64,000 nucleotides of DNA from Symbiodinium microadriaticum (GCA_001939145.1 LSRX01000137.1:791052-855051); one strand, 5' to 3'; numbered from the stretch's first letter, positions 1-12,474 are shown. The notes: generated by a model not told the origin, from the sequence alone. A program made the numbers and translations.

Positions 1-86
1 TGGTGGTGGTGGTGGTGGTGGTGGTGGTGGTGGTGGTCGTCGTCGTAGTACAGTAGCTGTGTTGTTGTAAAAGCAGCAGTAGCAGT

Positions 87-131
<45 letters not shown>

Positions 132-250
132 GGCAGTGTCAGTGTCAGTGGCAGTGGCAGTGGCAGTGGCAGTAGGAGTACCAGTAGCAGTAGCAGTAGC
201 AGTAGGAGTAGTAGCAGCAGCAGTACCAGCAGTAGCAGTAGCAGTAGCCG
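1..250. repeat. Trinucleotide/hexanucleotide simple-repeat block
   Basis: The window opens with (TGG)n passing into (TCG)n. From about position 72 it becomes (AGC)n, then a (GGCAGT)/(AGCAGT) hexanucleotide-like run up to about 250. The + frame from 130 reads as a Val/Ala homopolymer, which is a by-product of the repeat and not a gene. The block lies downstream of the kinase fragments, so it may sit in that gene's 3' region or in an intron. Confidence 0.9.
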
Positions 251-370
251 GTCCCGGTAAGACAAAAGTGGCAGGATATCTCTCGCAACAAGTTGGCTAC
301 ATGATGGCTTATCCGGCCAGCAGACGGATCGTGTCACCATGAGGTGCTTGCGCTTTCTAAGGATCTGGGG

Positions 371-1525
371 CTTCGGCGGCATGTGGGTCACGGTCCCCAA
401 GGTCTTGGTTATAATTTCCTGTCCGACAAAGATGGCAGTGATTGATACTGCTGCTCTGAAAAGTCTACAAGTTTCCGGGACTTGATCTGAGAATCTCGGC
501 GCGGGATTATCTGGGCGGATGACCCTATTAGAGTGCATATCTTCCTGTAAGCCATTCAACCCCCTGAGCGCTGATGTAGGTCCCCTTCCTCCACGTGATG
601 GACACCTGATGCCAGACTGGCTCCGAAAAGTTACCATATATATATATATATATATACATATATCATATATATATATATATATATATATTAATATATATAC
701 TATATATAAAGTATAAAATGCCCGGAAGCTGCCTTGGACTCGCCATCCAGTACCCGTGCGAGGCCGAAATCGCAAACCTTTCCGACTCAGGAGCTTCGAC
801 CCTGGATCTGTAAGATTTTCGGCTACTTAAGCTTGAGTATAAAGATGACAAGTCAACTAGGAATCTAGGCACGCACGAAAAGTAGCACAAGGCTGAAAAA
901 CCTGCCACTCGCGTGCGACAGGAATGCACCTTGCAAACGTAGCCCTTGGGAACAGGCATGGACCTTAGCGAGCAAGTCTACCACTGGGCATGGACCTGAC
1001 CATGAGACGATGTCCTGAATCTCACGTTTCTTGCTTTGCACCTCAGGACCTGTTCCGCCTGAGTACTGAGGTTTGGTCTTGAGCAGGACATTGTTGCAGC
1101 TCAGATCCCCGTGAATGATGCCGATGTCATGCAAGTACTGCCCAGCCTGGCATCTGGCACGATGCGCAAGCACGCACGCAATGCACCAATCCTGTCTAGT
1201 TGAACTGAAGACGTTGTTGGTGAGATGTGCGCATCTTGGAAGTTTGGGCGCCGCACTCGTGAGATCTCCATGCAAATCTCCAGAGCTTCTAGCAGGCCCT
1301 GGCGGTCAGGGCTCTCAAGATCCAGAACTACAAGGATTCAGGGGTCATGCGTGAACATCCGGAGATTCTGTGAGGGCATGGGACACGGAAGCCTGATCTT
1401 GAAGCTTTGGGCTTTGGCAAGCGGCCCCTGCGCTTGAGCAGGCATGGAACCGCACACTGCTAGGCCAACACCATCGGCTGCTCCGACTGAGGGCTCTCGC
1501 TTAAAGTACCGCCGTCACACCACTC
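371..1525 (-). CDS. Protein kinase catalytic-domain exons (partial gene)
   Basis: Several minus-strand exons together give a Ser/Thr-type protein kinase core. In coding order: 1525 to about 1496 reads EWCDGGTLSE (hinge region, subdomain V); 1298-1257 reads LLEALEICMEISR (helix E); 1146 downward reads YLHDIGIIHGDLSCNNVLL (catalytic loop, with HGD in place of HRD); about 785-725 reads KVCDFGLARVLDGES (Mg-binding DFG); 418-374 reads EIITKTLGTVTHMPP (activation segment and P+1 loop). The 1256-1147 intron is GT-AG and joins in frame. The catalytic Asp and Asn and the DFG are intact. The HGDLSCNNVLL and GTVTHMPP forms resemble a kinase group common in dinoflagellates (from memory). No N-lobe (glycine loop, VAIK Lys) was found, and subdomains IX-XI downstream of 371 are missing, so the model is partial. 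After MPP the expected Glu is out of frame, which is explained either by a GA-type donor at that point or by decay. Confidence 0.7.
635..711. repeat. (TA)n microsatellite
   Basis: This is a near-pure AT dinucleotide tract with a few interruptions (ACATATC, TTAA). It falls between the DFG exon and the activation-loop exon of the kinase, so it is probably intronic. Confidence 0.9.
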
Positions 1526-2524
1526 CTGCGCATGAGAGTCCAAGTATTCTAGCAAAAGCCGTATGCTGGTATCTGCTACCAATATTAAATGGCCAGAATC
1601 CCGAACACTCCGTCTAAAACCTCTCCGAAGAATCTTGAGTGGCCTTTCGCTACTTTGGAGTTTGGCCGTGCAAACAACCACGTTATATCCAAGGGATGTA
1701 GTGGCTGCACATTGTAGCCTGTTGCAGATGCTGGACATCGATGTCGTCACAGCTTTCATGCTGAACTTGCGACGCCTAGGACAAGATGCACAAGATGTAC
1801 GATTCTCGGACAGATAGGCACATTATCTGCACAACAATTGCTTGCTGGCAGAAGTATTGCCAGCACGGCCCGACTCTTGATTCCAACTGGGTCCCAGCTT
1901 TTGTTGAACATCTGACCTTCCCAACCGGTTCTGATGTTTTGGGATTCCATGTGCCCGAGAGCCGTGCAAGGCAAAGGTCCTGAACGATCCAAGTTTCGTG
2001 GACATTGCCGAGTTCCTTTGCCTGAACGAGCTGCGAAGACTCTAAAATGGTTTAGGGGATAGTGCCACGTGCCACTCTTCAGCACTTCCCTCTGGCCTCA
2101 GCTCCGCCATTTGTACTCAAAGAATTTATTCTGCCTCCGTGCTTGAAGGTCTGAACCTCAGAGGTGTCCAACTACCATGACAGCCATGGAACGAGCACTA
2201 GATAAAACACTGTGAACTTCAGCCGCTGCGATTCAGAAATGCAGCGATTGACAACCGTTCAGGAGCTTGGAAAGTCTGCGTACAGCAAGTAGTAAAGGCA
2301 GACACAGGCACAAATCACACGTCAGAGGGCCTAGACTCCAGATTAGAAGACTTGTGAATGAAACGAAATTGCGGTGAACTGCAGCTCAAGGTATCGTTGG
2401 TTGGGCACAGACCAGCTACTAACTCGGTCGCCTGTGAAGATATTACCCGTGCGCAAAGAATCAGCGACCTCCCCGAGCCAGCAACCAGATTGGGATGCGA
2501 GATGGACACAGACAGGGCCGCCTT

Positions 2525-2668
2525 TCAAGACAAGTCCGGATTCCGGAAGTCTTCATACCCACCCGAGATGTATTTGAACATTCTTTTGCACCACTCCTCG
2601 TAGTGCGGGTTCTTGTCGAATTCCGCCACATCCTTGCCAGCCGGTATGACCGTCTTGATGATTTTTAC
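2525..2668 (-). CDS. Candidate coding exon, function unknown
   Basis: An AG-G acceptor (CTGAG then GTAAAA) is followed by 47 in-frame codons ending in TGA at 2525. The peptide begins VKIIKTVIPAGKDVAEF, continues through NPHYEEWCKRMFKYISGG and ends FRNPDLS. The composition is balanced (charged and aromatic residues, no low complexity), unlike the antisense frames. It is on the same strand as, and about 1 kb upstream of, the kinase exons. It could be an N-terminal exon of that gene or the last exon of another. I do not recognise the family. Confidence 0.35.
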   Translation of the reverse strand, partial: VKIIKTVIPAGKDVAEFDKNPHYEEWCKRMFKYISGGYEDFRNPDLS

Positions 2669-5438
2669 CTCAGCAGAGGAAAATCCATCCTACCGCAGCT
2701 GAACACCCTGAACAGCAGGAAAGGAGACCGAACTTGAAAGGGATTCTCCCAGCAAGAGCCAAGAAGCGGCTGCTGAATTGCACGAGTAGAGCTTCAACAT
2801 GAGAGATCACAAGTGAGACTGAGACAGCTCAATGTCTTCCGCCGTGCGGGGCTTGTCCCGTGGCGCTACGCTTTGTGTTCTGAGCATGAATCAACGTATC
2901 TTGTTTTCGAGCTATCCTGTCCCTTCCAGCACTGCATACGAGCGTGGCTCAATGTCTCGATGCCGAGAACGAGACTGCGACAGCTGCACCGCTCCAGAGC
3001 GAAAAGTAAACCTGGGCACGGCATGAAGCAGTTGCACGGAATCGCTCCTGCCAGACTCGTGAGACAAAGTGAGACAAAGTTTCTTAGAAGGTGGCGGCAC
3101 CAAAGGACCCTTGTCCTACGAGCCGCACCTCAACAGCACAGTGAACAGAGGACGATCTTGCGAGAAGGTCTACTCTTTTCACCTGGAGATACTCGGAGCC
3201 GGACCAAGCGGACATCCTGAAAAGGCGAAGTGGGCCTTGGGGAATGATGAGGAAAGTTCCAGCGGAGCAACAACTGCCATCAGGAAGCCAAGGCATTCAC
3301 GGTTTTGTGCCGACGCTTGTGCCTTGCAAGTCATGGCTCTAGAATAGCGATGCCAGTCTGCATCTTGCCTCCAGCAAGTTGACGGCTTTCGGTGGCCCCT
3401 GCCAAGCTGTCCAGTCTTCTCAAACTCATATCGTCGCCCCGACTCTTCTCACGATCCTACAAGTTGGCCCATACAACGGTGCTTAGCGGTGCTGCTGGGT
3501 TCAGCGGTGGAGTGCATGCTGCTCCTGCATATTAAACGATTCTCGACGCACCTGTTGAGGACACCGTTGATAACTGTGGCGTCTGGGGCTTCGTCGCCTG
3601 CGCAGCACTACGCAACACGAACACCTCATTGACTTCTGGCTGCCTGCCTCAGCCTCCTGTGGGAGGCTAGGCTGTCTAGACATCGAACCTTGTGTTGCAG
3701 ACATGCAGTCTCAAGTAAATTCTGTCAGGCGGCATGTGCGGTGAAGACTTCAAGCTTTGAGGTAAGAGCCATTTGCCATCGGCTCAGGTATCATTTGGAT
3801 GAAAAACCAGTGACCCTCGCCTGGCCATCCTGGCGACCACATTGCTTGCACAACAGCCGAAGTTGGATTGCCCATCTTAGACTTTGACACCCAAGAGCAA
3901 ACATCCAATACCTACCGGTCGTTCTGAGCCGCAATGACCCTGAATCCTGGCACAACCTTCATCCCACCATGTAGAGTAGCCGACAAAGCTAGGCATGTAC
4001 TCTGCCCTTGGCCTCTGGGTCTCGGCCACTTCTCCGTCGAGCGTAGCCTTTAAGGAGCTCTGACGAGATGAATCGAAAACCAAACGATGAGTCTCAAGAG
4101 TTCAGCGCCATTGGCACACCCCGCCCGAGACTTTGGGGTCGTCAGCCCCGTCTGTAGGCAAGGTCGCAACTGTTTGTTACCTGCTTGGTAGTAGAACCCC
4201 CCCAACCCTGCACTTAAAGCTCAGACCTCATCCCTACGCCGTCTACGGCAAGCTCCTTGATTGGTTCCTCCAACAATGGTGTCTCCCGTGTAAAGTGTTG
4301 GTATACATGTAGTTATATGTATTTGTGTATGTAGACATGCACCTATGTAGCATATTGGTAGATGTCCAGATGTAGATATGTGGATCTGTAGATATGTCTT
4401 GATGCAGTCATGTGCATGTATTTCTCAAGCTTGAAACCGCGGGGCTCAAATTCTCAATTTCGGTGGTTTCCGTGTGTGCCTTTTAACGGTTGAGTGGCTT
4501 GAGAGCCCTTCGTAAGGGCACCATAGGCTCCATCATGGCTTAATCAAGAGGAATAATTTGAGGAGGAAGAGCATGCCATAAGAAACCGAAAAACACTAAC
4601 TCAAGGAATTGAAGAGCTTGATTTCCTAAGTGTAAGAAAATTGAGGGGATCAATTTTGCCGATGTTAGATCCCTTTCAAACTGAGAAGTCTGCGTTAAGA
4701 CATCCCGCACACCCTCAAGCCTGGAAATATCGTCAAGAAAAGTGTGCTTCAAAAAGAGAAACCGAGGGTACTGATCGAAAAAGAACAGTTTCTTAAGCAT
4801 CGCCGTCACTGCACATATGTATAGGCAGAGTTGTACGTTTTTGTAGCTTGCATGTATGTAGACTTGTAGTTTTGCAGGTTTGTATATACATATATGCATA
4901 CACGCATGTTCTGTATATGTATCTGTGACTGTGTAGGTATGTAGATCTGCGTATGTACAACGTAGCAAGTTCCTTGGCAAACGATGAGAGTCGCTTCTAT
5001 GCATTAGTTGCTTGATCTCGCAGTTCTAGCAAGGCTAGCTGCTACTAGCCATAACATGCCTTAGCATTGCACGACCACTGTTGATGCTTGTGCTACTACT
5101 CAACCTGCTCGCAATGCCGGTATTGCAGCTGTCCTTGTCAAGACATCCTCCAAGGTTTGCCACTGAAGCAGTGACGTCTCGACGAGTCTGCACTTGCCCC
5201 ACCCTTTGAACCCAACCATGATGCAAGAACACTTACATCTCACTTAGACGCGGGCGCGGGTGCACCACTCATATGCACGCATGCATACGGTTTTGCGCAT
5301 ATGCACTATTGCTAGGCTCCCCAGTAGCCCCTGAATAACAAGGCTACCCCTTTTCCGACTCTTGGAACACAAGAAAAGAAAGCGCCAAAGGGCACTACTG
5401 GTGAACCTAGAGTTCATTGACAAAAGCCTATAGACTCA
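2669..5438. other. No gene recognised
   Basis: Many short ORFs occur on both strands, none with a recognisable motif. The least random is a minus-strand stretch at 3877-4083 (contains RPRAEYMPSFVGYSTWWDEG), which may be an exon. Two AT-rich degenerate TATG/TAGATG tracts lie at about 4290-4420 and 4810-4960. Nothing else stands out. Confidence 0.5.
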
Positions 5439-5521
5439 TCAATCCTTGTAAAGATCATCCAACAATGAGAATCGGACCCAGGGTTCTTGACCGCGGCTGA
5501 GGTTTCCTGAGAAGCATAGTG

Positions 5522-5720
5522 TCAAGTAACATTCACAAACACAGGCAGAGCATCCGGCACAAGAGCACATTCCGCCATTACTGAGCGCAAGACGCTGATC
5601 GGCACCTCTGCTGGGGTGAAGCGGCAATTCAGGAAGGTCTTGCCTGCCCGGAGAGGCTGCACCACAAAGACTTGCAAGCATCTGCACGGGCTTTCGACAG
5701 TATGGGTTTGCGCGCCTGCT
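5522..5720 (-). CDS. Candidate coding exon, function unknown
   Basis: The C-terminal part of a minus-strand ORF reads CRCLQVFVVQPLRAGKTF, then RFTPAEVPISVLRSVMAE, and ends VPDALPVFVNVT before a TGA. The alternation of hydrophobic strands and polar turns looks protein-like. No family is recognised and no flanking exons could be joined. It could be a chance ORF. Confidence 0.22.
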
Positions 5721-6080
5721 TGCTGCCGTGAGGACTGCTTGACCTCGGCAGAAGCACTAAGTCCGACTGGTTCTGACGACCAATGTGAGCTGAGCCTTGC
5801 ACAGTCGCACGTGCAGCAAACCCTCCTGGCTTGGTATCCAGCTGCCTGCCTGGCATCAGCACACAATGCTAGGAGCCGCAACTCTACAAGTCACGCCTGT
5901 CATCGCGACAGCCACCGTTTTCCAGAGCTCCATTACCTTACAAAGCTACTCTGACATGGTTAAGTGAACCATGACTGAAAATGACTGTCGGGCTTCGATT
6001 GATCAAAACCGTCGCCCACTGCCACATATGAAGGAATGTTACAGGTGGCAGAAAGTTTGGGGGCGTCTATGTGACTATGT

Positions 6081-6614
6081 TCATTTCCACTCGAGGTCGC
6101 GACCTGTGTAGGCTCGCGAGAGACGAGTCGGATGTGGTCCCAAAAAGATGCCTGCGCACTGATCTTTCCATGTACCTGCGTTGCGGTGCTGCAACGTCCC
6201 AACATCCCGAGTTTGTGCAATCTCCGCCGTCTGCGGTGCCTTCACTTGTGGTTCCCCGGGGAACTTGTAAGGTGCGATCACCTGCAACATGCCGAAGGAG
6301 CAGCTCCCCACGAAGCACGAAGTGTCTGCAAGCGCAGCCTCGACACCTGTCAGCCCCGCGAACACCTGTCCACGATTCAAGGTCTAAACTGGAGGCAGGC
6401 AACCAAACAGGGCCTTGTTCGCAAAGAACATGGTCCATTCCATCGAATCCGGCCGCGCCCAAACCAGCACGACCGCACTTTGACGAGCCTGAGGAAGCAT
6501 GCAGAACACATTTCTGTCCATATACCAATGAGCCACTGAATACATTGCACTCGCAAACACCTGTATAAGACAGCCACTGGGCCCACGAGGCATTCTGCTG
6601 GGATCGTTTATCAA
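6081..6614 (-). CDS. Candidate multi-exon coding region, possibly membrane protein
   Basis: Two minus-strand frames hold coding-like stretches behind CAG-G acceptors. One reads VFASAMYSVAHWYMDRNVF followed by CMLPQ. The second reads VFAGLTGVEAALADTSCFVG followed by SCSFGMLQVIAPYKFPGE. Hydrophobic clusters alternate with turns, so a membrane protein is possible. The two pieces are in different frames and would need an intron around 6380-6450. No family is recognised. Confidence 0.22.
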
Positions 6615-6724
6615 GCGACGGCCGGTTCGTCTTGCTTCCAGTTCGCTCGCTTCGGGTCGGGACAGTCAGTAAATGCAAATGCGGGCCAATAGTTGTACCA
6701 AACCCTTTCCAGCTGGAACCTCAA

Positions 6725-6752
6725 AGAGAGAGAGAGAGAGAGACAGAGAGAG
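6725..6752. repeat. (GA)n microsatellite
   Basis: This is a run of AG dinucleotides with one ACAG interruption. It is too short to say more. Confidence 0.85.
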
Positions 6753-7099
6753 TAAACCACTTCATATAGGACTTCCTGGGTAGTTTTCGTTCGAGCTTTG
6801 CTCGTGCCGGCCGTCGCAGTCGTTGTTCCCTGCTAGCTGCTAGCTCTCTTTTAGCTCCTGAATCTGCCTTCTTCGGCCCTTTCTCCGCAGAGCAGCTGCT
6901 CGGCATGAGATTGCAGATGAACCCCATTGCAGCCATCCGAAAAATTCATGACTCGGGAAAGTTAGGAAAACGGACAGCAAAGAAACGAGCTAGGAGTTGG
7001 AGAGTGAGCTTCACAGACTGAGAACGGCTGAAGAACGTCTCTGCACCGCTTGAACTTTCAAGCCTAAACTCGGAGCGCGGCGTCAAGCATTGCCTCGGT

Positions 7100-7665
7100 T
7101 CGGAGCTTGCCTGATCACACACTAACATGATACTACATGGTAGTATAGTGCGCTGCATTAAATTCTATTCTATTCCATAATGCTCCGTCGGAGTCAGAAA
7201 ATTCTATCATGGTATGATCTAGTTTATTCTATTCTGTTCTGGTCCTGGATAATGCATGAGACTACATGATCGGTTAAAACATGTTATGTTACATTCTATG
7301 AACTTATGGTGCACTATATGATGTTGTATTCTGCGACGATATAGTACACCATACCATGTTCTGCTATTCTACAATACGTTGAAACATGGAATAAGACATA
7401 CTAGAGCTTAACGAAATATATCAAAACAAGATACGTGGAGCAAAATGCAGATGAAACATTGGCATATACGGTGTTGTGCAATATGGTTCATTCTGTTGCA
7501 TTACACTACCCTACTTTACAATGCATTACTTTACATTGTGCTAACTTTGTGTCATGTTGCTTTATGCTATTATCGAAACTGTATTACGTGCGTATATACA
7601 AAATCTTATTTTGTTTTTTACATATGTTATGTGTATATATATATATATGTTTGTGATTGACTATG

Positions 7666-7696
<31 letters not shown>

Positions 7697-7740
7697 CTAT
7701 CTATATGTTAATATTTATATTAATATGAATATTAGCTTTC
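7100..7740. repeat. AT-rich degenerate repeat tract with (TA)n core
   Basis: The region is unusually AT-rich. It repeats words such as TATTCTATTC, TACATG and ATGTT in degenerate form, then becomes a (TA)n/(TCTA)n tract at about 7632-7710. The short Tyr/Ile-rich ORFs on the + strand are produced by the repeat. No gene is seen. Confidence 0.7.
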
Positions 7741-8189
7741 ATTTATTCTGTCATTTTCATACATTTGTATTGATATTTATACATACTATTCCAATTACAT
7801 TTCCTATGTACCCATTATTATTGATACGAATGGGGAAGACAACCAAAAACATCCAGCATCTGTCCTACTGTCCTAGGGGTACGTGAAGGTGGCCTTGGCA
7901 GGTTGTTGGGAAGGATATCTTCACAGTGACCTCTAGATTTGCGTCTAACAGCGCGAGAAGCATGTCAACGCCCATTCTTCCATTCCAAGGAGAAAGCGCG
8001 AAGGTAAACCAGACAAGCTGAGAACGACTCCTCCATTCCACTGCACTTCCTCCCCCTTAGGTTCCTGGATGCAGGATTGCAAAAATGGAGCACGATTTCT
8101 AAACGGCGGGCTGATCGCCTCGTCCAAGTCCTCACCCCGAAGCTCTTGATGGAGCTTCTCCAGATGACTGTCCTCTAACGCCTAACGCG

Positions 8190-9213
8190 GGTGAGGTCAA
8201 AAACGTACCGGTGCACAGTGCACATCATGTCTCGTCGGCAGCTATACTCGAACGCACATGCAGTCAGTTTGCTCATCCCAGCTGTGCGCAGGGTCGTTGC
8301 ATGAGCGGCCTGCACTACCAAATGTGCGAAGTTGACGAGAAGGCCCACCTGACGGACGCGCGGGACAAGTTCATCAAAGAGCCATGTCAGGGGTGCACCA
8401 GCAGTGTCCAGCCTCCCCTGGTCGAATGTCCTGGCCGGACAAGCTTGGGCAGGCACAGGGACGCGGCAAGTCGGGATGGTGGCAGTATATCTAGGCGTCT
8501 GAAAAAGAAGGCAGGAACTGGAGTTACGACTGAGAAACACAGGTTTCGCTCTTGAGCTCAAGCCGCCTATCGGAAGAAAGGTCGTTTCGCCACATGACAT
8601 CTGTGTGCTAAATCTGCTTTGGCTAAACCAGCACATGATGTCATGGTGGCGACTCACAATAGTTCAACTCGGCACTTCAATCAAGCACCGAAAGTCAGGT
8701 ATGTTTCACGGAGTTTAGTGAACGACAGGATGAGATTTGACCGTCGCTGCTCCTACTTGTACTGTCGGCAGCTTGAGAGTGCGTTGTGCAAGCGAACTTG
8801 AGTTGCCGGCTCTCGGAATTCTGTCGATGGCGCACAAAGACCCAAGACCTGGTCGGCATGAGTCTTCTGAGACTGCCAAGGCAGAATAGCAACCGGGTCG
8901 AGGGCGCAATCCTTCGGATGTCACCAAGGGGCAGCCTGTCGAGGTTGCCCCAACTTGCGGCTTGCGCAAAGGCCATTAAAGCAACAGTGTGCAAGCCATG
9001 TTCCAGTCTCGTTTTCGCGGAGTTGGCGCCTGCATAAAACTGGATGTATGGCTCGCCAAGGACCTGGGCTGCGAGCAGAGCTTGCACCTGCTGCCCAGCT
9101 GAGAAAACAAGCATCAAACCCCTGGTGACTTCTGGCGGTGCTGAGTTGCAGGCCAGCGGATTCCTCGGCCCATCGTGCGATCCCAAAAAACACACCACTC
9201 GGACTGCAAGCAT
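8190..9213 (-). CDS. Candidate coding region, function unknown
   Basis: Two long minus-strand ORFs look coding. The 8695-9213 frame includes GLMLVFSAGQQVQALLAAQV and GEPYIQFYAGANSAKTRLEH; the 8175-8657 frame includes RLDTAGAPLTWLFDELVPRV and VGLLVNFAHLVVQAAHATTL. Alternating amphipathic helices suggest a real protein. They share a strand with the identified genes and could be exons of one gene. No motif identifies a family, and splice sites were not resolved. Confidence 0.25.
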
Positions 9214-11440
9214 GCACCCCCCCCCGAGTCAACACCGGTAGAGTCTCTCCAAATGGTAGTTGGTCATTTATTCGTGCACATGCCAATATTCGATAGCAAG
9301 AATGACCTGTGCGAGATTAGTCATTGCAGCTACGGAGCAATTTCGAGAAAGCCCGCAGACAGGTCTTTTATCCCGCTCCTGTCTTTTGAATCGTCCCTCC
9401 AATGACTCTGACCAACAGGCAGCACCGCATCGCGTCTGCGGTCTGTGGCTTGTTGTGGCTACTCTTTTCCGGTTTTTGACATATCTCCGTCCAGGCTTAA
9501 TTAGCCCTGTAGGACTTGGACTTGTCTTATGGCTTCTGCATGTTTAGTGTGCTGCCGGGCTCCCAACACTTCTAGGATCACCCTGCGCCAGCTCTTGGGG
9601 TTTTCGCGGGTTCAGGGTCTTGAAGGCGTGAGAATGGCTGGGCTTCGGGCTTTCCAGCGCTTGCAAGGATGCATTCGTAAGATCAGATCTGCTGCAGGGT
9701 TAGAAGACACAGAACTAGGACGTGAAACTTGGTGCATGCGCTGTGGTCGCAACTGCATCCAGGTGTCTTCATGAAGCGAATATCATGTCTGGCGTCGGTC
9801 ACGACTAGCATCCTGGCATCCTGATCGGGGCTTTGAGATTGTAAGAGCAACTAATTCCAAAATCAGATAGTACTAGTAAAGGTACAAACAATGCCACAAA
9901 TGCTAGTACTATCTACTGACTGATATAATGATAGTACAATAACGGTACTACTAATGAACGAACCCTTCAGCTGCAGGCCCACTGACAGCATGCTTCGAAG
10001 TGAAGTGCGGCAAAAAGTCTGCACTTCCCTTGTGATCTGAGCTGCGTGTCACCCTTGTTTAAGGCGCCTCCACTGCTTCCGGGAATAAGGTGTAGGCGCA
10101 AAAGCTGCTGGACCTGACACTCTCGAGGCAAGAGTCTTTCTGTACATGGCGATAGGGACAGCAACAGCATGCGACAGCACGGTCGGAAATCAAGCGATCT
10201 ACTAAATCGGCAGGATGAAATGACTGGGAAGGCATTGAGTGCCGCAAGATGCCCCGTGACCTACGCTTCTTCTGGGTCCTTCCCATACCAAGGACTGGCT
10301 TCCCAGCTGACCCATCCATGGTGACTCATGCACGGTATCAGCTCAGCAGATGTTTCGATTGCACTCTGGTGCTCGGCAGGCCTCGCCGTCTCGTCTGCAC
10401 CCAACCCACACTTGGACTTGAACCTGAAGATGCTATATCACATGGAAAACACCAGCAGTGTTTTGTGCAGCTGAAGGGATTCTGAGGCTGAGAACCATTG
10501 CTTGTCTTCGGCAACCAGCGAGACTAAGCAGATGGGCACCTGCACGGCACGATACGGCAGGGACAAGTCTGCAAGAGGCAGGGCTCCCCGTAGTGGTAAA
10601 TTCCCATTGAATGACGGATTCGCTCTAAACTTAAGCCCTGCATACTGTCAGCAGCAGACAGGGGCAGGTCGTTGCGGCTGTCGTTTAGGCGAGGCATATG
10701 GAAGCAATGAAGCAGGAAGCCATGAGACCTGCGAAAGCAGCCGGGGCAGCTGACAGCACATGAAGGCGCCTGCAGAATCGAAGCTACCGCCCGAGTGATG
10801 TTGTCGTACTCAGTGTCCTGGACAGAACAGAGGGAGTATTGCCAAAGAGGTCTCTGTGCTAGAGAGTCTGCTCAGGCTTCTCAGACAGAAAACCACCAAG
10901 CGCCGGACTTCATTCACTGTGTCTATGACGTTCAGAGACCTCAATTTTGCCATTCTTTCGACCTGCGAGACTCGGAGGCAACAGCATCCTCGAAGTCCTA
11001 CTTGCCCAGGCCATGCGACTCGCAGGCCAGAGGACAGCCCGTTTAAAATCCCTGCGCCTCGTTTGCTGGATGAGGAGCACCCATGTAATCCTCGGCCTTG
11101 CAGCATCAAGACCTACATGATTGAAAGGAAAGCGGTTGCCTAAACTCAGGCCAATTCCAGCTCGGATCCTGGCATTCAGGTATGCACCTGTGTGACCTTG
11201 CTGAGCTCCTTGGTGTTGTGAAAGTGAAAGCATGGACACGCCCAGGCAACTCACACAGCACAAGAACAGGTCTCAACATCGGAGCCACCCTGACGGAACG
11301 GACATGAATCCGAGTTTATCACCTACATATTCAGCAGTGGTACTATTGTCGCTCTCCTCCAATATTTGCGCTACCGTTCTTGTCAGGATGTGCATGAGCA
11401 ATAGCGGCCACATTCGTCGTAACGGCCATGGTAGGCTCTA
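9214..11440. other. No gene recognised; contains a small inverted repeat
   Basis: Overlapping ORFs occur on both strands at 10.8-11.26 kb, but neither strand is clearly better, so none is annotated. The minus frame includes VERMAKLRSLNVIDTVNEVR; the plus frame includes LESLLRLLRQKTTKRRTSF. The one clear structure is the inverted repeat at 9866-9913. Confidence 0.4.
9866..9913. repeat. 11-bp perfect inverted repeat (stem-loop)
   Basis: GATAGTACTAG at 9866-9876 is matched exactly by its reverse complement CTAGTACTATC at 9903-9913, leaving a 26-base loop. The surrounding 100 bases reuse the same AGTAC word, for example GATAGTAC again near 9929. It is a possible hairpin or a remnant of a small repeat element; no ORF is attached. 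Confidence 0.6.
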
Positions 11441-11776
11441 GAAGCAGTAGTGGTCGTCGTCTTCGGCATCGTCGTAGAAGTCGTAGTATTTGTGGTCGTC
11501 GTCGTCGTCCCCCTCGTCGTAGAGGTAGTGTTAATCGTGGCTGTGGTTGTGGTGGTGCTGCTGTTGCTGCTGGTGCTGGTGGCTGGCGGTGGTATCGGTG
11601 TGTGTTTGTGCTTCTGGTTGCGATAGTGGTAGCGGCAGTGGCGGTAGTAGTAATGGTCGTCGTCGTTGGTGGTAGCAATCGTCGTCGCCATCGTCGTCGT
11701 AGTGGTAGTGGTAGTGGTAGCAGCACTAGTAGTTGTAGTAGTTGTTGAGCAGCAGTAGCAGCAGCAGTAGTAGCAG

Positions 11777-11809
<33 letters not shown>

Positions 11810-11882
11810 GACGACGACGACGACGACGACGAGGACTACCGCTACTACCACTACTACCACCACCACCACCACCACGACAACT

Positions 11883-11919
<37 letters not shown>

Positions 11920-11953
11920 CACTACTACCACCACCACCACCACCACGACAACT

Positions 11954-12032
<79 letters not shown>

Positions 12033-12098
12033 TTCTACTTCTACTTCTACTTCTACTGCTACTTCTACTTCTACTTCTACTACTACTACTACTACTAG

Positions 12099-12158
<60 letters not shown>

Positions 12159-12355
12159 TACTACAGATGCTACTACTACTACTACTACTACTCCTCCTCC
12201 TCCTCCCCCTGCTCCTACTCCTACTCCTACTCCTACTCCTACTGCTACTGCTACTGCTACTGCTACTGCTACTGCTACTGCTACTGCTACTGCTACTGCT
12301 ACTGCTACTACTGCTGCTGCTACTACTGCTGCTACTACTACTACTACTACTGCTG

Positions 12356-12393
<38 letters not shown>

Positions 12394-12474
12394 GCAAGTA
12401 CAAGTACAAGTACAAGTACAAGGACAAGCACAAGTACAAGTACAAGTACAAGTACAAGTACTAGTATCGTACCC
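11440..12474. repeat. About 1 kb trinucleotide mega-array with unit switching
   Basis: An almost uninterrupted triplet array is made of blocks: GTC/GTG-type units to about 11740; (CTA)n and (CGA)n with CCA blocks to about 12170; CTC then (TACTCC)n; (ACTGCT)n at about 12240-12310; (CTA)n again; and finally (ACAAGT)n to about 12466. All six frames stay open over long stretches as Leu, Val, Tyr, Thr or Ser homopolymers, which are not genes. Two copies of a block CTACCACTACTACCACC followed by CCACCACCACGACAACTCTA occur at about 11840-11892 and 11920-11960, showing local duplication. Confidence 0.95.
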
